Source: Actinomycetales bacterium (GTDB taxonomy: Bacteria; Actinomycetota; Actinomycetes; S36-B12). Taken from it: DNA of 39,008 bases. The position numbers were made by a program, and so were the translations under genes. Where the stretch lies: NCBI GenBank assembly GCA_018970765.1, contig JAGWVT010000022.1:1-39008 (forward strand), in the 5' to 3' direction. Below, one piece after another: positions 1 through 8,734 of the stretch. Under the pieces are notes generated by a model that did no database searches, was not told the DNA's origin, and was given only the letters and a program-made list of their open reading frames with translations. Positions within the stretch are counted from its first letter, which is position 1. Each line of letters opens with the position of its first letter.

Positions 1-29
1 GGTGTCCGCTGTATGGTGCGGCGGACACC
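1..29. repeat. Inverted repeat ahead of the permease gene
   Basis: Nine-base arms GGTGTCCGC (1-9) and GCGGACACC (21-29) are perfectly complementary around an 11-base loop. The repeat lies about 50 bases before the permease start and touches the window edge, so the left arm may be longer. Hairpins are common between a binding-protein gene and its permease gene, where they stabilise or attenuate the transcript. An operator, or the end of an upstream gene, is also possible. Confidence 0.45.
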
Positions 30-77
30 GAGCAGGGATCCCGTAAACCACGTGGCGCGACATTGGGGCGGAGAATC

Positions 78-1142
78 ATGGCGACCAATGCGACTGAAGT
101 CTCGGTTGAGCCACCGGCTGAGTCCGGCACAACCGATGAGCGACTTATCAGACATGGGTGGACTCGACGGCTGTTGTCCCGCCCCGAACTTGGTGCCGGC
201 CTTGGCACGGTCCTGGTGTGGATCGTTTTCGCCCTCGTGGCCGGCCAAGTCTTCATCGGCCTAGATGGGGTTCGCAACTACACCGCGGTAGCGGCAGACA
301 TCGGGGTACTGGCGGTCGCGGTTGCCCTGCTGATGATTGCCGGTGAGTTTGATCTCTCAGTGGGCTCGGTAATCGCGGCCACAGGCATGCTCACCGCTCT
401 GGTTGCCATTCAATGGCAGCAGAACATCTGGATTGCTATCGCAGTTTCGGGGGTTTTCGCATTCGGAATCGGCATGTTCAATGGCTGGCTCGTTGTGCGC
501 ACTGGGCTGCCATCGTTCATCGTGACGCTAGGGATGCTGTTTGCCTTGGCGGGTCTGACCATTGGGGTGACCCGCCTCATCACCGACCGCACGCAACTTG
601 GTGGGCTAGAGGATGTACCGGGATTTGAATCGGCGCGGGTGATGTTCGGCGCCGAGATCGGCGGGTTTTCGGTCACGGTCCTCTGGTGGATCGCTTTCGT
701 GATCCTGGGAACGGTGGTCCTTAGTCGGATGCGGTTTGGGAATTGGATCTTTGGGACAGGCGGCAACCTTGACGGCGCCCGCAATCTTGGCGTTCCCGTG
801 AACCGTGTTCGCATATCGCTCTTTGTCACCACTGCGATGGCGGCCTGGTTCGTGGCGATCACGCAGTTGGTGACCTTTAAAGGCACCGATGTCTTGCGCG
901 GTACTGGTAAAGAGTTCGAGGCGATCATTGCGGCAGTGATCGGAGGGTGCCTGCTGACGGGGGGATATGGATCAGTAATTGGGGCGGCGCTTGGTGCGCT
1001 GCTCTTCGGCATTGTTCGGCAAGGCATCATTTTTGCGCAGATTGACAGTGACTGGTACAAGTTCTTTCTCGGCGTCATGCTGGTGGCAGCTGTCTTGATC
1101 AACAACTGGTTCCGTCGGCGCTTGGTAGGCGGCCGCTCGTGA
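78..1142 (+). CDS. Sugar ABC transporter permease (RbsC/FrcC type)
   Basis: Membrane permease of a carbohydrate-uptake ABC transporter of the RbsC/FrcC/XylH family (BPD_transp_2). The 354-residue protein has a polar N-terminus of about 40 residues followed by roughly eight to nine hydrophobic segments. Family features include a run of the type GEFDLSVGS near residue 100, a conserved GxxNGWLVV segment, and a late glycine-rich stretch [12 protein letters not shown], the usual EAA-like loop contacting the ATPase. I chose ATG 78, not the in-frame TTG at 63, because GGCGGAGA sits just upstream of it. The gene overlaps the ATPase gene by four bases (GTGA), so the two are translationally coupled. 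The order permease then ATPase resembles frcBCA-type operons and predicts a periplasmic-type binding-protein gene just left of the window. The substrate is not visible in the sequence; downstream enzymes favour a cyclitol or related sugar. Confidence 0.93.
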   Translation: MATNATEVSVEPPAESGTTDERLIRHGWTRRLLSRPELGAGLGTVLVWIVFALVAGQVFIGLDGVRNYTAVAADIGVLAVAVALLMIAGEFDLSVGSVIAATGMLTALVAIQWQQNIWIAIAVSGVFAFGIGMFNGWLVVRTGLPSFIVTLGMLFALAGLTIGVTRLITDRTQLGGLEDVPGFESARVMFGAEIGGFSVTVLWWIAFVILGTVVLSRMRFGNWIFGTGGNLDGARNLGVPVNRVRISLFVTTAMAAWFVAITQLVTFKGTDVLRGTGKEFEAIIAAVIGGCLLTGGYGSVIGAALGALLFGIVRQGIIFAQIDSDWYKFFLGVMLVAAVLINNWFRRRLVGGRS

Positions 1143-1945
1143 ACCCGACAACAGCTGTGAACACAGGCAACACAAGTGATTCTCAGAGCTTCTTGGACCT
1201 GCAGAGCGTCAGCAAGACGTTCGGTAACGTCATTGCTCTCAAGGATGTTTCAGTCTCGGTTCCACTTGGGGCGGTGACATGCATCCTTGGTGACAACGGT
1301 GCGGGCAAGTCAACGTTGATCAAAATCCTGTCGGGAGTTCACAAGCCAGATTCGGGTGCATACCTCATTGATGGGACCCCCGTGGTTTTGGACTCACCGC
1401 GGGCAGCCATGGATAGCGGCATCGCAACGGTGTTCCAGGACCTTGCACCCCAGCCGCTCATGCCCATTTGGCGGGCCTTCTTCTTGGGTAATGAAATCGT
1501 GCATGGTGGTTTCTTGGCCATCAAGCGCGCCAAGGCCGAGGTACGCAGTCAACTGGCCTCGATGGGTATCAAGGTTCGAGACGTCGACCAGCTGGTTGGA
1601 ACGCTATCTGGCGGAGAGCGGCAAGCTGTCGCCATTGCACGGGCTATTTACTTCGGCGCGCGCGTACTCATCCTGGACGAACCCACCAGCGCCCTCGGCG
1701 TCAAGCAAGCGGGGGTGGTGTTGCGTTACGTCTTGCAGGCACGGCAGGCTGGTGTGGGCGTGGTCTTTATCACTCACAACCCGCACCATGCGTTTCTCGT
1801 CGGAGATAACTTTTATGTGCTCAATCGGGGTCGACTCGTCGCCAACTACCGCAAGGGTGAACTGGAGTTAGACACGCTTGTTCAAGAAATGGCGGGTGGT
1901 GCTGAACTTGAAGCACTGTCGCATGAACTACGTGAATTCACGTAA
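1139..1945 (+). CDS. Sugar ABC transporter ATP-binding protein (FrcA type)
   Basis: Cytoplasmic ATPase that powers the permease encoded just upstream. The 268 residues hold one complete nucleotide-binding domain: Walker [10 protein letters not shown] at residues 51-59, a Q-loop in VFQDLA near 100, the ABC signature LSGGERQ at 156-162, Walker B VLILDEPT around 176-183, and a switch histidine in ITHN near 213. RbsA/XylG-type sugar ATPases carry two such domains in about 500 residues; this one has a single domain, as in FrcA, so the transporter probably uses a homodimer. It starts at GTG 1139, overlapping the permease stop by four bases. The last codons and the stop lie in a 16-base perfect palindrome (1929-1944) that may be coincidental. 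An 81-base gap separates it from the next gene, still on the same strand. Confidence 0.93.
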   Translation: MNPTTAVNTGNTSDSQSFLDLQSVSKTFGNVIALKDVSVSVPLGAVTCILGDNGAGKSTLIKILSGVHKPDSGAYLIDGTPVVLDSPRAAMDSGIATVFQDLAPQPLMPIWRAFFLGNEIVHGGFLAIKRAKAEVRSQLASMGIKVRDVDQLVGTLSGGERQAVAIARAIYFGARVLILDEPTSALGVKQAGVVLRYVLQARQAGVGVVFITHNPHHAFLVGDNFYVLNRGRLVANYRKGELELDTLVQEMAGGAELEALSHELREFT

Positions 1946-2026
1946 GGATGAATTCGTGCAAGTGCTATCCACATGTCAAAAACGTCTAAACAATTCGTGA
2001 CTAGACAGACAGGTTAGGAGAAGGCT

Positions 2027-2950
2027 GTGGCCGGTGGAATCACGGTGGCGAACGCGCCGATTAGTTACGGGGCGTTTGAGCTCACGGTTGGTATCGACCC
2101 CAATGTGCCGGATGGCGAAGCCATCTTGGACCAGGTGAGCGCGGCTGGCTATGCAGGCATTGATCTTGGTCCGGTCGGCTACCTCGGCCACGGAACCCAA
2201 CTGGGTGAGCGCCTTGCCGCTCGAGGGCTTGGGCTAGCGGGTGCTTACCTGGAGATTCCTTACGCGGATGCAGAGGGTCGCGCAGCCATGATGCCGGACT
2301 TGGATGCCATGCTGGACACCTTCGATGCGGTCGGTCCATACGTTGATGGGCCAAAACCGCGACCGACGCTGGCAGATGCGGGCAGTGAGTACCGACGCAA
2401 TACGCCGGGGCGTGCCTGGCAGGACCGCAGCATGGGCATGGATGCGGACACCTGGCAGAGCTTTTCAAGTGGTTTAGCCGAGGTGGTCAGGCGCTGCCGT
2501 GATCGCGGCTACGAGCCCACCTTCCATCACGAGACCGGCACATTTATCGAGGCACCATGGGAGGTCGAACGACTCCTTGAGTCCAGTGACATGGGACTGT
2601 GTCTAGACACCGGCCACTTCTGCATCGGTGGCGGTGATCCAGCTGCCTTCCTGCGTACCTGGCGTGATCGCATCAATCACGTTCACATCAAAGACGCCAC
2701 GAAGGCCGTGATGAGCGGGATCATCGCCGATAACGAACCGACGATGTCCATCTGGTCCCGCGAGGCCTTTCCTGCACTTGGGCAGGGTGACGTTGATGTG
2801 GCCGGAATTGTGTCGTTCCTCATTGACTCCGATTTCGAGGGTTGGCTCATCGTTGAGCAGGACATCCTCCCGCAGACCGCTGAGCGATTTGCTCGGGCGG
2901 CATCGGATCAGCGCCACAATCGTGAGGTTCTGCGAGACCTGGGAGTCTGA
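2027..2950 (+). CDS. IolE-like TIM-barrel isomerase/dehydratase
   Basis: Member of the AP-endonuclease-2/xylose-isomerase-like TIM-barrel family, which includes inosose dehydratase IolE and many sugar isomerases/epimerases. The 307 residues begin VANAPISYGAFE, matching the NAPVSWGxxE opening typical of IolE-like proteins. Probable divalent-metal ligands fall in FHHETGT, LCLDTGH, HVHIKDA and the C-terminal IVEQD. The start is GTG 2027, with a strong AGGAGAAGG ribosome-binding site three bases upstream. The gene lies between the sugar ABC transporter and a Gfo/Idh/MocA dehydrogenase; that trio is typical of myo-inositol or related cyclitol catabolism (dehydrogenase makes a keto-inositol, IolE-like enzyme dehydrates it). 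No iolB, iolC, iolD or iolG cluster is visible here, so the substrate could be a different sugar and the exact reaction stays open. Confidence 0.82.
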   Translation: MAGGITVANAPISYGAFELTVGIDPNVPDGEAILDQVSAAGYAGIDLGPVGYLGHGTQLGERLAARGLGLAGAYLEIPYADAEGRAAMMPDLDAMLDTFDAVGPYVDGPKPRPTLADAGSEYRRNTPGRAWQDRSMGMDADTWQSFSSGLAEVVRRCRDRGYEPTFHHETGTFIEAPWEVERLLESSDMGLCLDTGHFCIGGGDPAAFLRTWRDRINHVHIKDATKAVMSGIIADNEPTMSIWSREAFPALGQGDVDVAGIVSFLIDSDFEGWLIVEQDILPQTAERFARAASDQRHNREVLRDLGV

Positions 2951-2952
2951 AA

Positions 2953-3840
2953 GTGTTCCGCCTTGCGGTGGTCGGTGCTGGCCGAATGGGTCAGCTTCAC
3001 TTAACGGTCCTTCGCGAGGTAGCAGAGATTGAGGTTGTTGGCGTAGTCGAGCCAGCGTGGCAGGTAAGGCAGCAACTGGAACGGTTTGGGTTGCCGGTGT
3101 TCGCAGATGTACCGGCGTTAGTGGCCTCGACCCCGGTGGATGGCTGGTTGGTAGCCGTACCAACGCCGGCCCATCTGCAGGTCGTCATGGAATTGTCCTA
3201 CTTCGGCGCGCCAATTCTGTGCGAGAAGCCGGCGGGATTGTCCGTGGGCGAGGCCCTGCAGATAGGCCGCGTCGCCTCGTCAACCGGTGTGCGTGTGCAG
3301 GTGGCCTACTGGCGACGATTTGTCCCGTCCCTGAAACTTCTGCGTGCTCGGATTCTGGCGGGGGAACTTGGAACAGTGCAGTCGATCATCTGCCAGCAAT
3401 GGGATGAAGCGCCACCGAGTCAGGCATTCCGCCGGAGCAGTGGCGGCATCTTTATCGACATGGGCGTCCACGAGGTGGATCAGCTTCGTTGGCTGACCGG
3501 GTCCGAACTCGATCCCGTCGCTGCTGTGGGTCGCATTGACCCCGCCTCCGGGGACCAGGACAGCGCCCACGGGTTAGTCGAACTCAGCTCGGGTGCCTCA
3601 GGGGTGATTTCACTAGGTCGCTTCTTCCCGGGCGGCGACCTGGTGGCCGTGGAAGTTTTCGGTTCTCGGGGTCATGAACGGCTCGTCCTGGTAGATCCAC
3701 AGCAGGCCGATGTTGCCCAACGGCTGGCCCTACAGGAGCAACTGCGCGATTTCATCGCCGGGGGGTCTGCCGGCGCCACAATGTCGGACGCTGTCGCAGC
3801 CTTCCGGGTGGCAGAGGCCCTTCAGGCCGAATTGGCCTGA
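2953..3840 (+). CDS. Gfo/Idh/MocA-family oxidoreductase
   Basis: NAD(P)-dependent sugar or cyclitol dehydrogenase of 295 residues. The N-terminal Rossmann domain starts with GAGRMG (residues 8-13); the family EKP motif appears as CEKPAGLS near residue 93, followed by the substrate-domain sequence YWRRF and the catalytic block GGIFIDMGVHEVDQLRW around 160-176, whose Asp and His are the usual catalytic pair. It resembles inositol 2-dehydrogenase-like enzymes, but such proteins act on many sugars. GTG 2953 lies two bases after the previous stop, with GGGAG seven bases upstream, so it is co-translated with the IolE-like gene. A GC-rich hairpin follows the stop directly, so this is probably the last gene of the transport/catabolic operon. 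Confidence 0.87.
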   Translation: MFRLAVVGAGRMGQLHLTVLREVAEIEVVGVVEPAWQVRQQLERFGLPVFADVPALVASTPVDGWLVAVPTPAHLQVVMELSYFGAPILCEKPAGLSVGEALQIGRVASSTGVRVQVAYWRRFVPSLKLLRARILAGELGTVQSIICQQWDEAPPSQAFRRSSGGIFIDMGVHEVDQLRWLTGSELDPVAAVGRIDPASGDQDSAHGLVELSSGASGVISLGRFFPGGDLVAVEVFGSRGHERLVLVDPQQADVAQRLALQEQLRDFIAGGSAGATMSDAVAAFRVAEALQAELA

Positions 3841-3870
3841 GGCGCGCCGGCGGCGGCTCGCCGCCGCGCC
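3841..3870 (+). terminator. GC-rich hairpin closing the ABC/IolE operon
   Basis: Immediately after the stop codon, GGCGGCG (3849-3855) pairs with CGCCGCC (3859-3865) across a three-base loop, and GGCGC (3841-3845) pairs with GCGCC (3866-3870) across a three-base bulge. There is no clear T-tract, so it resembles the U-poor terminators proposed for actinobacteria and not a classic intrinsic terminator. Confidence 0.5.
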
Positions 3871-3942
3871 GCCCACATTGCGGGGATTTTGGGATTTCGT
3901 GGAGATAATGCTGTGACCTGTGTGACGTGAGGGGAGTATGGG

Positions 3943-5871
3943 ATGAAACGGTGGACGCGGTCCACGGCGCTCCGGGGCCTGCTCGCGGGCGCCCTCTTGG
4001 GCTCCGGCCTTACCCTCGTTGCTCAGTCGCAACCCGCCCTGGCTGCCACCAGCATTGCCTTCTCGACCAACGCCGCCGGAGCCGCTGCCGGAGCCGCTTT
4101 CAGCACTCAACCGATTATCAGTGTTGTCGGCGGCGACACCACGGTGACCGCTACGGTCAGCGCGGGTGCCACGCTCATCGGAACTACAGCAGTCTTGTCC
4201 ACCGGTGGGACAGCCACGTTCTCTACCCTCGGAATTACCGCCCCTGCCGGTACGTACACTCTTGCGTTTTCTGCGTCGGGAGTCAGTAGCGTCTCTCAGT
4301 CAATCACGGTGACTGCTGGCGCAGCGAGCAAGTTGGGTATCACCACCGCTGCCAACGGCGCGATCTCGGGCTCGGCGTTTAGCACCCAACCGGTGGTTGC
4401 CATCCAGGATGCAGGCGGCAACACGGTCACGTCCAGCACGTTGGCGGTGACCGCATCGGTCAGCAGTGGCGCGACGCTGGTGGGGACCACCACGGTCACA
4501 GCCAGCAGCGGGGTCGCCACCTTCACCAACCTGGGCATTACCGGTACCTCGAGCACGGCGTACACCCTGACCTTCACGGCGTCTGGCGTGACTGGGATCA
4601 GTCAGAACGTCACGATCCCCGGAGCCGCCGTCGGTCTGGTCGTGGTCACCGCGCCCGCGGGTGCCGCCAACGGTGTCGCCTTCACCACGCAACCGCAGAT
4701 TGCCATCAACGACGGAAGTGGTAACCGGGTCACGTCGAGCACCGCGAATGTCACGGTGAGTGTGAGCACTGGAGCAACCCTCGTCGGTACCACGACGGTC
4801 CCGGCGACTGCGGGTCTGGCGACGTTCACCAATCTCGGCATTACTGGTTCACCGGGTATTCCGTACACCCTCACCTTCGCCTCAACTGGCCTCACTAGCA
4901 TCACGGCAACCGTGACACCGGTCGTGGGGCCAGGGTCCAAACTTTCCGTCACGACGCAGGCTGCCGGGGCCACCTCAGGGGTGGCGTTCACGACTCAGCC
5001 TCAGGTGACGGTCCAAGACACTGGTAGCAACACGGTTTCGACGAGTACCGCATCGGTGACTGCGACGGTGAGCACCGGTGCCACGTTGGTTGGTACGGCA
5101 GCCGTAGCCGCAGTTTCCGGTATCGCCAGGTACACCAACCTCGGGATCACCGGGGCGAACGGTACCTACATCCTCACATTCAGCTCCACTGGGATGACTG
5201 ATGCCACGCAGACCATCACCATTGGTGCCGGTGGTGGGACCACCGGGGTGCCGACCATCGTCGCGGTGTCACCGTCCACGGGTACCACCGCAGGCGGTAC
5301 GTCGGTCACGCTCAACGGGACGAACTTCACTGGAACGACCAGGGTGGCCTTCGGTAATAGCACCGCCTCCAACGTTGTGGTTGTTTCGGCTACGCAGATG
5401 ACGGCGCTGACGCCGGCAGGTACCGCTGGTGCCGTTTCTGTATCGGTGACCAATGCAGCCGGTACCGGCACATTGACCAATGGCTTCACCTACTCGGAGG
5501 CGCCAAACGACTCCGGTGAGCCGATTGGCGGTGGCGTGCTGCTGTATAGCGAGGATGCTTCCGCAGACGCTGAGGGCACTGAGTTAGTGAAGGGTGTGAA
5601 GTCTGCAGGTTCAGCAAAATCGGTCAGTATTCCGCTGAATCAGGCGACCAGGATCCGTGTCAGCGGTCTCATCAAGAAACAGAAGTTCACCGTAGATATC
5701 AAGATCAATGGCTCATGGGTGAACATTGGTAAGGCGGCATCCAATAAGAAGGGGAATGCTGCGCTGCGAGCCATCGCATTCCAGACCAAAGGCACATTTG
5801 CCGTCCGGTTGAAGACACCCGCTCAACGGCAGAAAGCCAGCACCACGTACTACGTGAATGCGAAGGCCTAG
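3943..5871 (+). CDS. Secreted repeat protein with IPT/TIG domain
   Basis: A 642-residue exported protein of unknown function, probably a surface or extracellular adhesin-like protein. Residues 1-34 form a Sec signal peptide (basic MKRWTRS start, hydrophobic core, cleavage after PALA). Four beta-rich repeats of about 100 residues begin near residues 37, 129, 230 and 332; each carries F(S/T)TQP, then GATLxGT, then TNLGITG or a variant. An IPT/TIG immunoglobulin-like domain follows at about 436-523 (PTIVAVSPSTGTTAGGT ... FTYSE). The last ~110 residues are lysine-rich with no recognised anchor: no LPXTG and no C-terminal membrane segment. ATG 3943 has GGGGAG six bases upstream. The composition is extremely rich in Thr, Ser, Ala and Gly, as in other bacterial repeat surface proteins. 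It runs convergently into the next gene with no spacer. Confidence 0.85.
   Translation: MKRWTRSTALRGLLAGALLGSGLTLVAQSQPALAATSIAFSTNAAGAAAGAAFSTQPIISVVGGDTTVTATVSAGATLIGTTAVLSTGGTATFSTLGITAPAGTYTLAFSASGVSSVSQSITVTAGAASKLGITTAANGAISGSAFSTQPVVAIQDAGGNTVTSSTLAVTASVSSGATLVGTTTVTASSGVATFTNLGITGTSSTAYTLTFTASGVTGISQNVTIPGAAVGLVVVTAPAGAANGVAFTTQPQIAINDGSGNRVTSSTANVTVSVSTGATLVGTTTVPATAGLATFTNLGITGSPGIPYTLTFASTGLTSITATVTPVVGPGSKLSVTTQAAGATSGVAFTTQPQVTVQDTGSNTVSTSTASVTATVSTGATLVGTAAVAAVSGIARYTNLGITGANGTYILTFSSTGMTDATQTITIGAGGGTTGVPTIVAVSPSTGTTAGGTSVTLNGTNFTGTTRVAFGNSTASNVVVVSATQMTALTPAGTAGAVSVSVTNAAGTGTLTNGFTYSEAPNDSGEPIGGGVLLYSEDASADAEGTELVKGVKSAGSAKSVSIPLNQATRIRVSGLIKKQKFTVDIKINGSWVNIGKAASNKKGNAALRAIAFQTKGTFAVRLKTPAQRQKASTTYYVNAKA
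4051..5238 (+). repeat. Four in-frame ~300-base repeats in the secreted protein gene
   Basis: Units begin at about 4051, 4327, 4630 and 4936. The last three are the most alike, sharing ACCAACCT(G/C)GG(C/G)AT(T/C)AC-type stretches and GG(C/T)(G/A)C(C/G/A)AC-type runs at matching places. Each encodes one beta-rich domain. Spacing of about 101-102 codons keeps the frame, so unequal recombination would add or remove whole domains. Unit 1 is shorter and more diverged. Confidence 0.75.
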
Positions 5872-6486
5872 TTACTCCTGAGCTGACGGAGAACCAATCT
5901 GTCGGCGACGATCGCGTGCACGGCGTCGCGCGCGCAGGGCAGCGCGTGCCGTGGTGAACACCAGTAGGGCCACAACGACGGCACCGCCGAGGAGTACGGC
6001 CGCAATTCCTCCCGCGATCCACGGATTCACTAGTGCAATGATCACGACCGAGGTCACGGCAACGTCCTCAGTCACCGAAACGGCGATGTTGCTCGCCGGT
6101 TCCGGTGAGGTGTTGACGCCCAGGCGAATGGTTGCCTTGGCCAGGTGAGTGATGAGTGCGACGATGCCGCCACTGGCAGCAATGACGGCGGTGGGTAGGT
6201 CGACCGCGGGCTGCGCAATCAGCACCGCCATGGTCGCCCCAGCAATGGGTCGAATCACGGTGTTGATGGCATCCCATGCTGAATCCAGCCACATGATCTT
6301 GTCGGCGATGGCATCGATCACGACCAACACCGCGACGACGATTAAGACGTCCACGCGCTGCAGGGCCAGGGGGACATCGAGGTCGGTGAACCGGCCGATC
6401 AGGCCCAGCAGCAGTACCAAAAGATAGGGATTCAGGCCGCTCGCCCAGGAGGCGGTAAAGGCCAACGGGATCGCTGCCTCGATCAC
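5872..6486 (-). CDS. DUF4126-like multipass membrane protein
   Basis: A 204-residue integral membrane protein of unknown function. It has about five to six hydrophobic segments: near residues 5-30 (IPLAFTASWASGLNPYLLVLL), 45-62, 80-95, 100-118, 140-160 and 160-182, ending in an arginine-rich cytoplasmic tail (RARRRARDRRR). The N-terminal ASGLNPY motif and overall layout match the DUF4126 family. It probably starts at GTG 6486. Its stop codon is directly adjacent to that of the convergent secreted-protein gene, so the two genes have no room for a dedicated terminator. I cannot infer a function from the context. Confidence 0.72.
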   Translation of the reverse strand: MIEAAIPLAFTASWASGLNPYLLVLLLGLIGRFTDLDVPLALQRVDVLIVVAVLVVIDAIADKIMWLDSAWDAINTVIRPIAGATMAVLIAQPAVDLPTAVIAASGGIVALITHLAKATIRLGVNTSPEPASNIAVSVTEDVAVTSVVIIALVNPWIAGGIAAVLLGGAVVVALLVFTTARAALRARRRARDRRRQIGSPSAQE

Positions 6487-6533
6487 CGCAACATTCTCAC
6501 ATGAACACTCTCACGCGCCTGCCCGCCGCCGAA

Positions 6534-6539
6534 TAGGCT
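6534..6539 (+). promoter_or_regulatory. Possible -10 box for a leaderless SDR transcript
   Basis: TAGGCT fits the actinobacterial TANNNT -10 pattern and ends seven bases before ATG 6547, the usual spacing for leaderless mRNAs. No Shine-Dalgarno sequence precedes this ATG, which supports the idea. A matching -35 box is not evident. Confidence 0.3.
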
Positions 6540-6546
6540 CCGGTGT

Positions 6547-7305
6547 ATGACTCAGCCATCAGTGGCCGTGGTTACCGGGGGAGCCCGCGGCCTAGGCCTA
6601 GCCATGGCCCAAGAACTTGCTCGCTACGGCTGCGCGATTGCCTTGCTGGATGTCCTTGACGAAACCGCTGATGTTGCGGCCACCCTCGCGGCAGATTGCG
6701 GCGTGGCCGCAGCAGGACTCCAGGTTGATGTCCGTGATGCGGCTGCGGTGGAGACCGCCTTTGATGAAGTGACGTTGCAGCTTGGCCTGCCTGACGTGCT
6801 GGTCACCGCGGCAGGGATCACGATCTGGGGCGCCAGTACCGAGGTGACACCCGAGGAGTGGCAACGAGTCATCGAGATCAACCTCAATGGCACCTTCTAC
6901 GCCTGCCAATCCTTTGCACGGGGGCTGCTAGCTGCTGGCAAGCCTGGTTCGGCAATTCTCATCTCCAGCATGTCGGCTCACATCGTCAACGTGCCGCAGT
7001 TCCAGGCCTCGTACCACGCATCCAAGGCAGCGGTCAGCATGCTTGCCAAGTCACTTGCTGTGGAGTGGGCCAAGGCTGGGATTCGGGTGAACGCCATCGA
7101 GCCGGGCTACATGCTCTCGGACATGACTCGTCAGTTCACCGAAGCAAATCCCGATTTGAAGGCGCAATGGGTCGCCGCGATACCGGCCGGACGCATGGGC
7201 GAACCCGAAGACCTGCTAGGACTGGTGCGCTACCTGGCCGGGCCCGAATCCCAATACCTCACCGGCCAGGGCATCATCATCGATGGCGGCTACACCGCTA
7301 TCTAG
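6547..7305 (+). CDS. Short-chain dehydrogenase (sugar/polyol type)
   Basis: Classical SDR oxidoreductase of 252 residues. It has the cofactor motif TGGARGLG (residues 10-17), an acidic LLDVLD after beta-2 that suggests NAD preference, catalytic Ser in ISSMS near 139, and the YHASK motif near 157-161. The C-terminal IIIDGGY is typical of SDRs acting on sugars, polyols and acyl substrates. It is the first gene of a four-gene plus-strand run with an FGGY kinase (23-base overlap), a class II aldolase and another SDR. In that setting the likely job is oxidising a sugar alcohol or aldose to the ketose or lactone that the kinase or a later enzyme uses. Sequence alone does not give the substrate. The start ATG 6547 is the only one that fits the family N-terminus. 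Confidence 0.88.
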   Translation: MTQPSVAVVTGGARGLGLAMAQELARYGCAIALLDVLDETADVAATLAADCGVAAAGLQVDVRDAAAVETAFDEVTLQLGLPDVLVTAAGITIWGASTEVTPEEWQRVIEINLNGTFYACQSFARGLLAAGKPGSAILISSMSAHIVNVPQFQASYHASKAAVSMLAKSLAVEWAKAGIRVNAIEPGYMLSDMTRQFTEANPDLKAQWVAAIPAGRMGEPEDLLGLVRYLAGPESQYLTGQGIIIDGGYTAI

Positions 7306-8734
7306 TCCCAGGCACGCCTACCTGGCCGTTGACCTGGGTGGGCAGAGTTGCCGTGTCGTCGCCGGGTGGTTCGGCGCTGACGGACTCGAACTACTCGAAA
7401 TCGACCGCTTCCCAAATGTCCCGGTGGAACGTGACGGAGTGCTCTGCTGGGACGGCCTGGCGTTGTTCCAAGCCGGTTTGCGTGGGTTGCGTATCGCAGT
7501 AGCGCAGTGCCGGCAGCGCGGGCTTGACGTTGCCGCCATCGGAGTGGACTCCTGGGGTGTCGACTATGGGCTCATTGACGGCAGCGGTGAACTCTGCGCA
7601 CAGCTTCGGCACTATCGGGCCACCAGCCACGCCGACGTTGCACGTGCCGAGGAGCGAGTGACGGCACAGGAGGCATATGCCCGCACTGGCATTGAAGCCC
7701 TACCCATTAATACGGTCTATCAACTGGTGCGCGATGCCAACGAGGGGCTGTTAGCGCCAAACCAGACGATGCTACTGACCGCAGACCTGTGGACCTACTG
7801 GCTCAGTGGTGCGATCGGCGCCGAAGCGAGCCTGGCGTCAACCACCGGGCTGATCGATCGGCAAACCGGTGACTGGGCCTGGGACCTGGTGCGGCGCTAC
7901 GGGATCCCGTCTCAGATTCTGCCCCCTGTACAACCATGCAGCACAGTCGCTGGGCTGACCACGCCCAGCATCACCCATGAACTCGGGCTTGCGGACCCGA
8001 TTCCGGTGGTTCGTACCGGCGCCCATGACACTGCCAGCGCCTTCGCGGCGGTCGACGACGACGAAGGTCGCACGGTGACGATCTCCTGCGGTACCTGGGC
8101 TCTGGCGGGTGCGACGGTGAGCAGTCCGGTGCTCACCGACGCCGCGCGATTGGGTGGCTTCACCAATGAAGCCGGCGCGGACGGACGCACTCTCTTGATG
8201 CGAAACCTCAGTGGCACTTGGCTGTTGGAGGAGTGCTTGCGCCACTGGGCGTCTACTGAACGAGGCCCAGCAGATACCGCGGCGCTGCGCGATGAATTGC
8301 TGGCGCAAGCTGCCCTACGCATCGACACCAACCAGGGCCCAGTGATCGATCCGGGCTCGGCGGAGTTCTTGGAGCCCGGGAATATGCCGGCGCGACTGGT
8401 CGCCGCGTACCGCGAACACGGTGGCTCTATCGACGGACAGGATCGCGCGGGCATCGTTGCCTTGGTGATCGACAGCCTGGCGGCAAGTTTCGCTCAAACC
8501 GCTGAAGGGTTGGCTGAACTGGTCGGCCGGCCCTTCACGTCCTTGACGATCATCGGTGGGGGCGCGCGCATTGGCCTGCTTCGAGACTGGTCAGCGGCAC
8601 GAAGTGGACTTACCGTCCATGCCGGACCGGTGGAGGCAACCTGTCTGGGCAACATCATGATCCAGGCAGTGGCCTTGGACGCCTACCCAACGTTGGCTCA
8701 GGCACGTCGTGCGGCAGGCTGGGCCCGTGCCTGA
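7283..8734 (+). CDS. Rhamnulokinase-like FGGY carbohydrate kinase
   Basis: ATP-dependent ketose kinase of 483 residues, nearest to the rhamnulokinase branch of the FGGY family. N-terminal phosphate motif AVDLGGQSCRV at residues 13-23; substrate-site block GVDSWGVDYGLID near 90; TGIEALPINTVYQL around 135; GAHDTASAF near 249; SCGTWAL near 268; RNLSGTWLLEE near 310; and a C-terminal adenosine motif IIGGGARIG near 422. All are shared with the second kinase at 18370, but this copy reads HYRATSHA where that one has the canonical AYRDPRHA, so substrate choice may differ. ATG 7283 lies inside the 3' end of the SDR gene, and the stop overlaps the aldolase start. It probably makes a ketose 1-phosphate for the adjacent aldolase. 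Confidence 0.88.
   Translation: MAATPLSSPRHAYLAVDLGGQSCRVVAGWFGADGLELLEIDRFPNVPVERDGVLCWDGLALFQAGLRGLRIAVAQCRQRGLDVAAIGVDSWGVDYGLIDGSGELCAQLRHYRATSHADVARAEERVTAQEAYARTGIEALPINTVYQLVRDANEGLLAPNQTMLLTADLWTYWLSGAIGAEASLASTTGLIDRQTGDWAWDLVRRYGIPSQILPPVQPCSTVAGLTTPSITHELGLADPIPVVRTGAHDTASAFAAVDDDEGRTVTISCGTWALAGATVSSPVLTDAARLGGFTNEAGADGRTLLMRNLSGTWLLEECLRHWASTERGPADTAALRDELLAQAALRIDTNQGPVIDPGSAEFLEPGNMPARLVAAYREHGGSIDGQDRAGIVALVIDSLAASFAQTAEGLAELVGRPFTSLTIIGGGARIGLLRDWSAARSGLTVHAGPVEATCLGNIMIQAVALDAYPTLAQARRAAGWARA

Noticed and set aside
410-1105. Long open frame antisense to the permease gene
   Set aside because: The permease has clear family motifs and a ribosome-binding site. The antisense frame is rich in Pro, Arg and Ser and matches no family, as expected for a shadow frame in GC-rich DNA.
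1929-1944. 16-base perfect palindrome around the ATPase stop codon
   Set aside because: A palindrome of this size is expected about once in a window of this length by chance. It lies in coding sequence, and no nearby regulator explains it.
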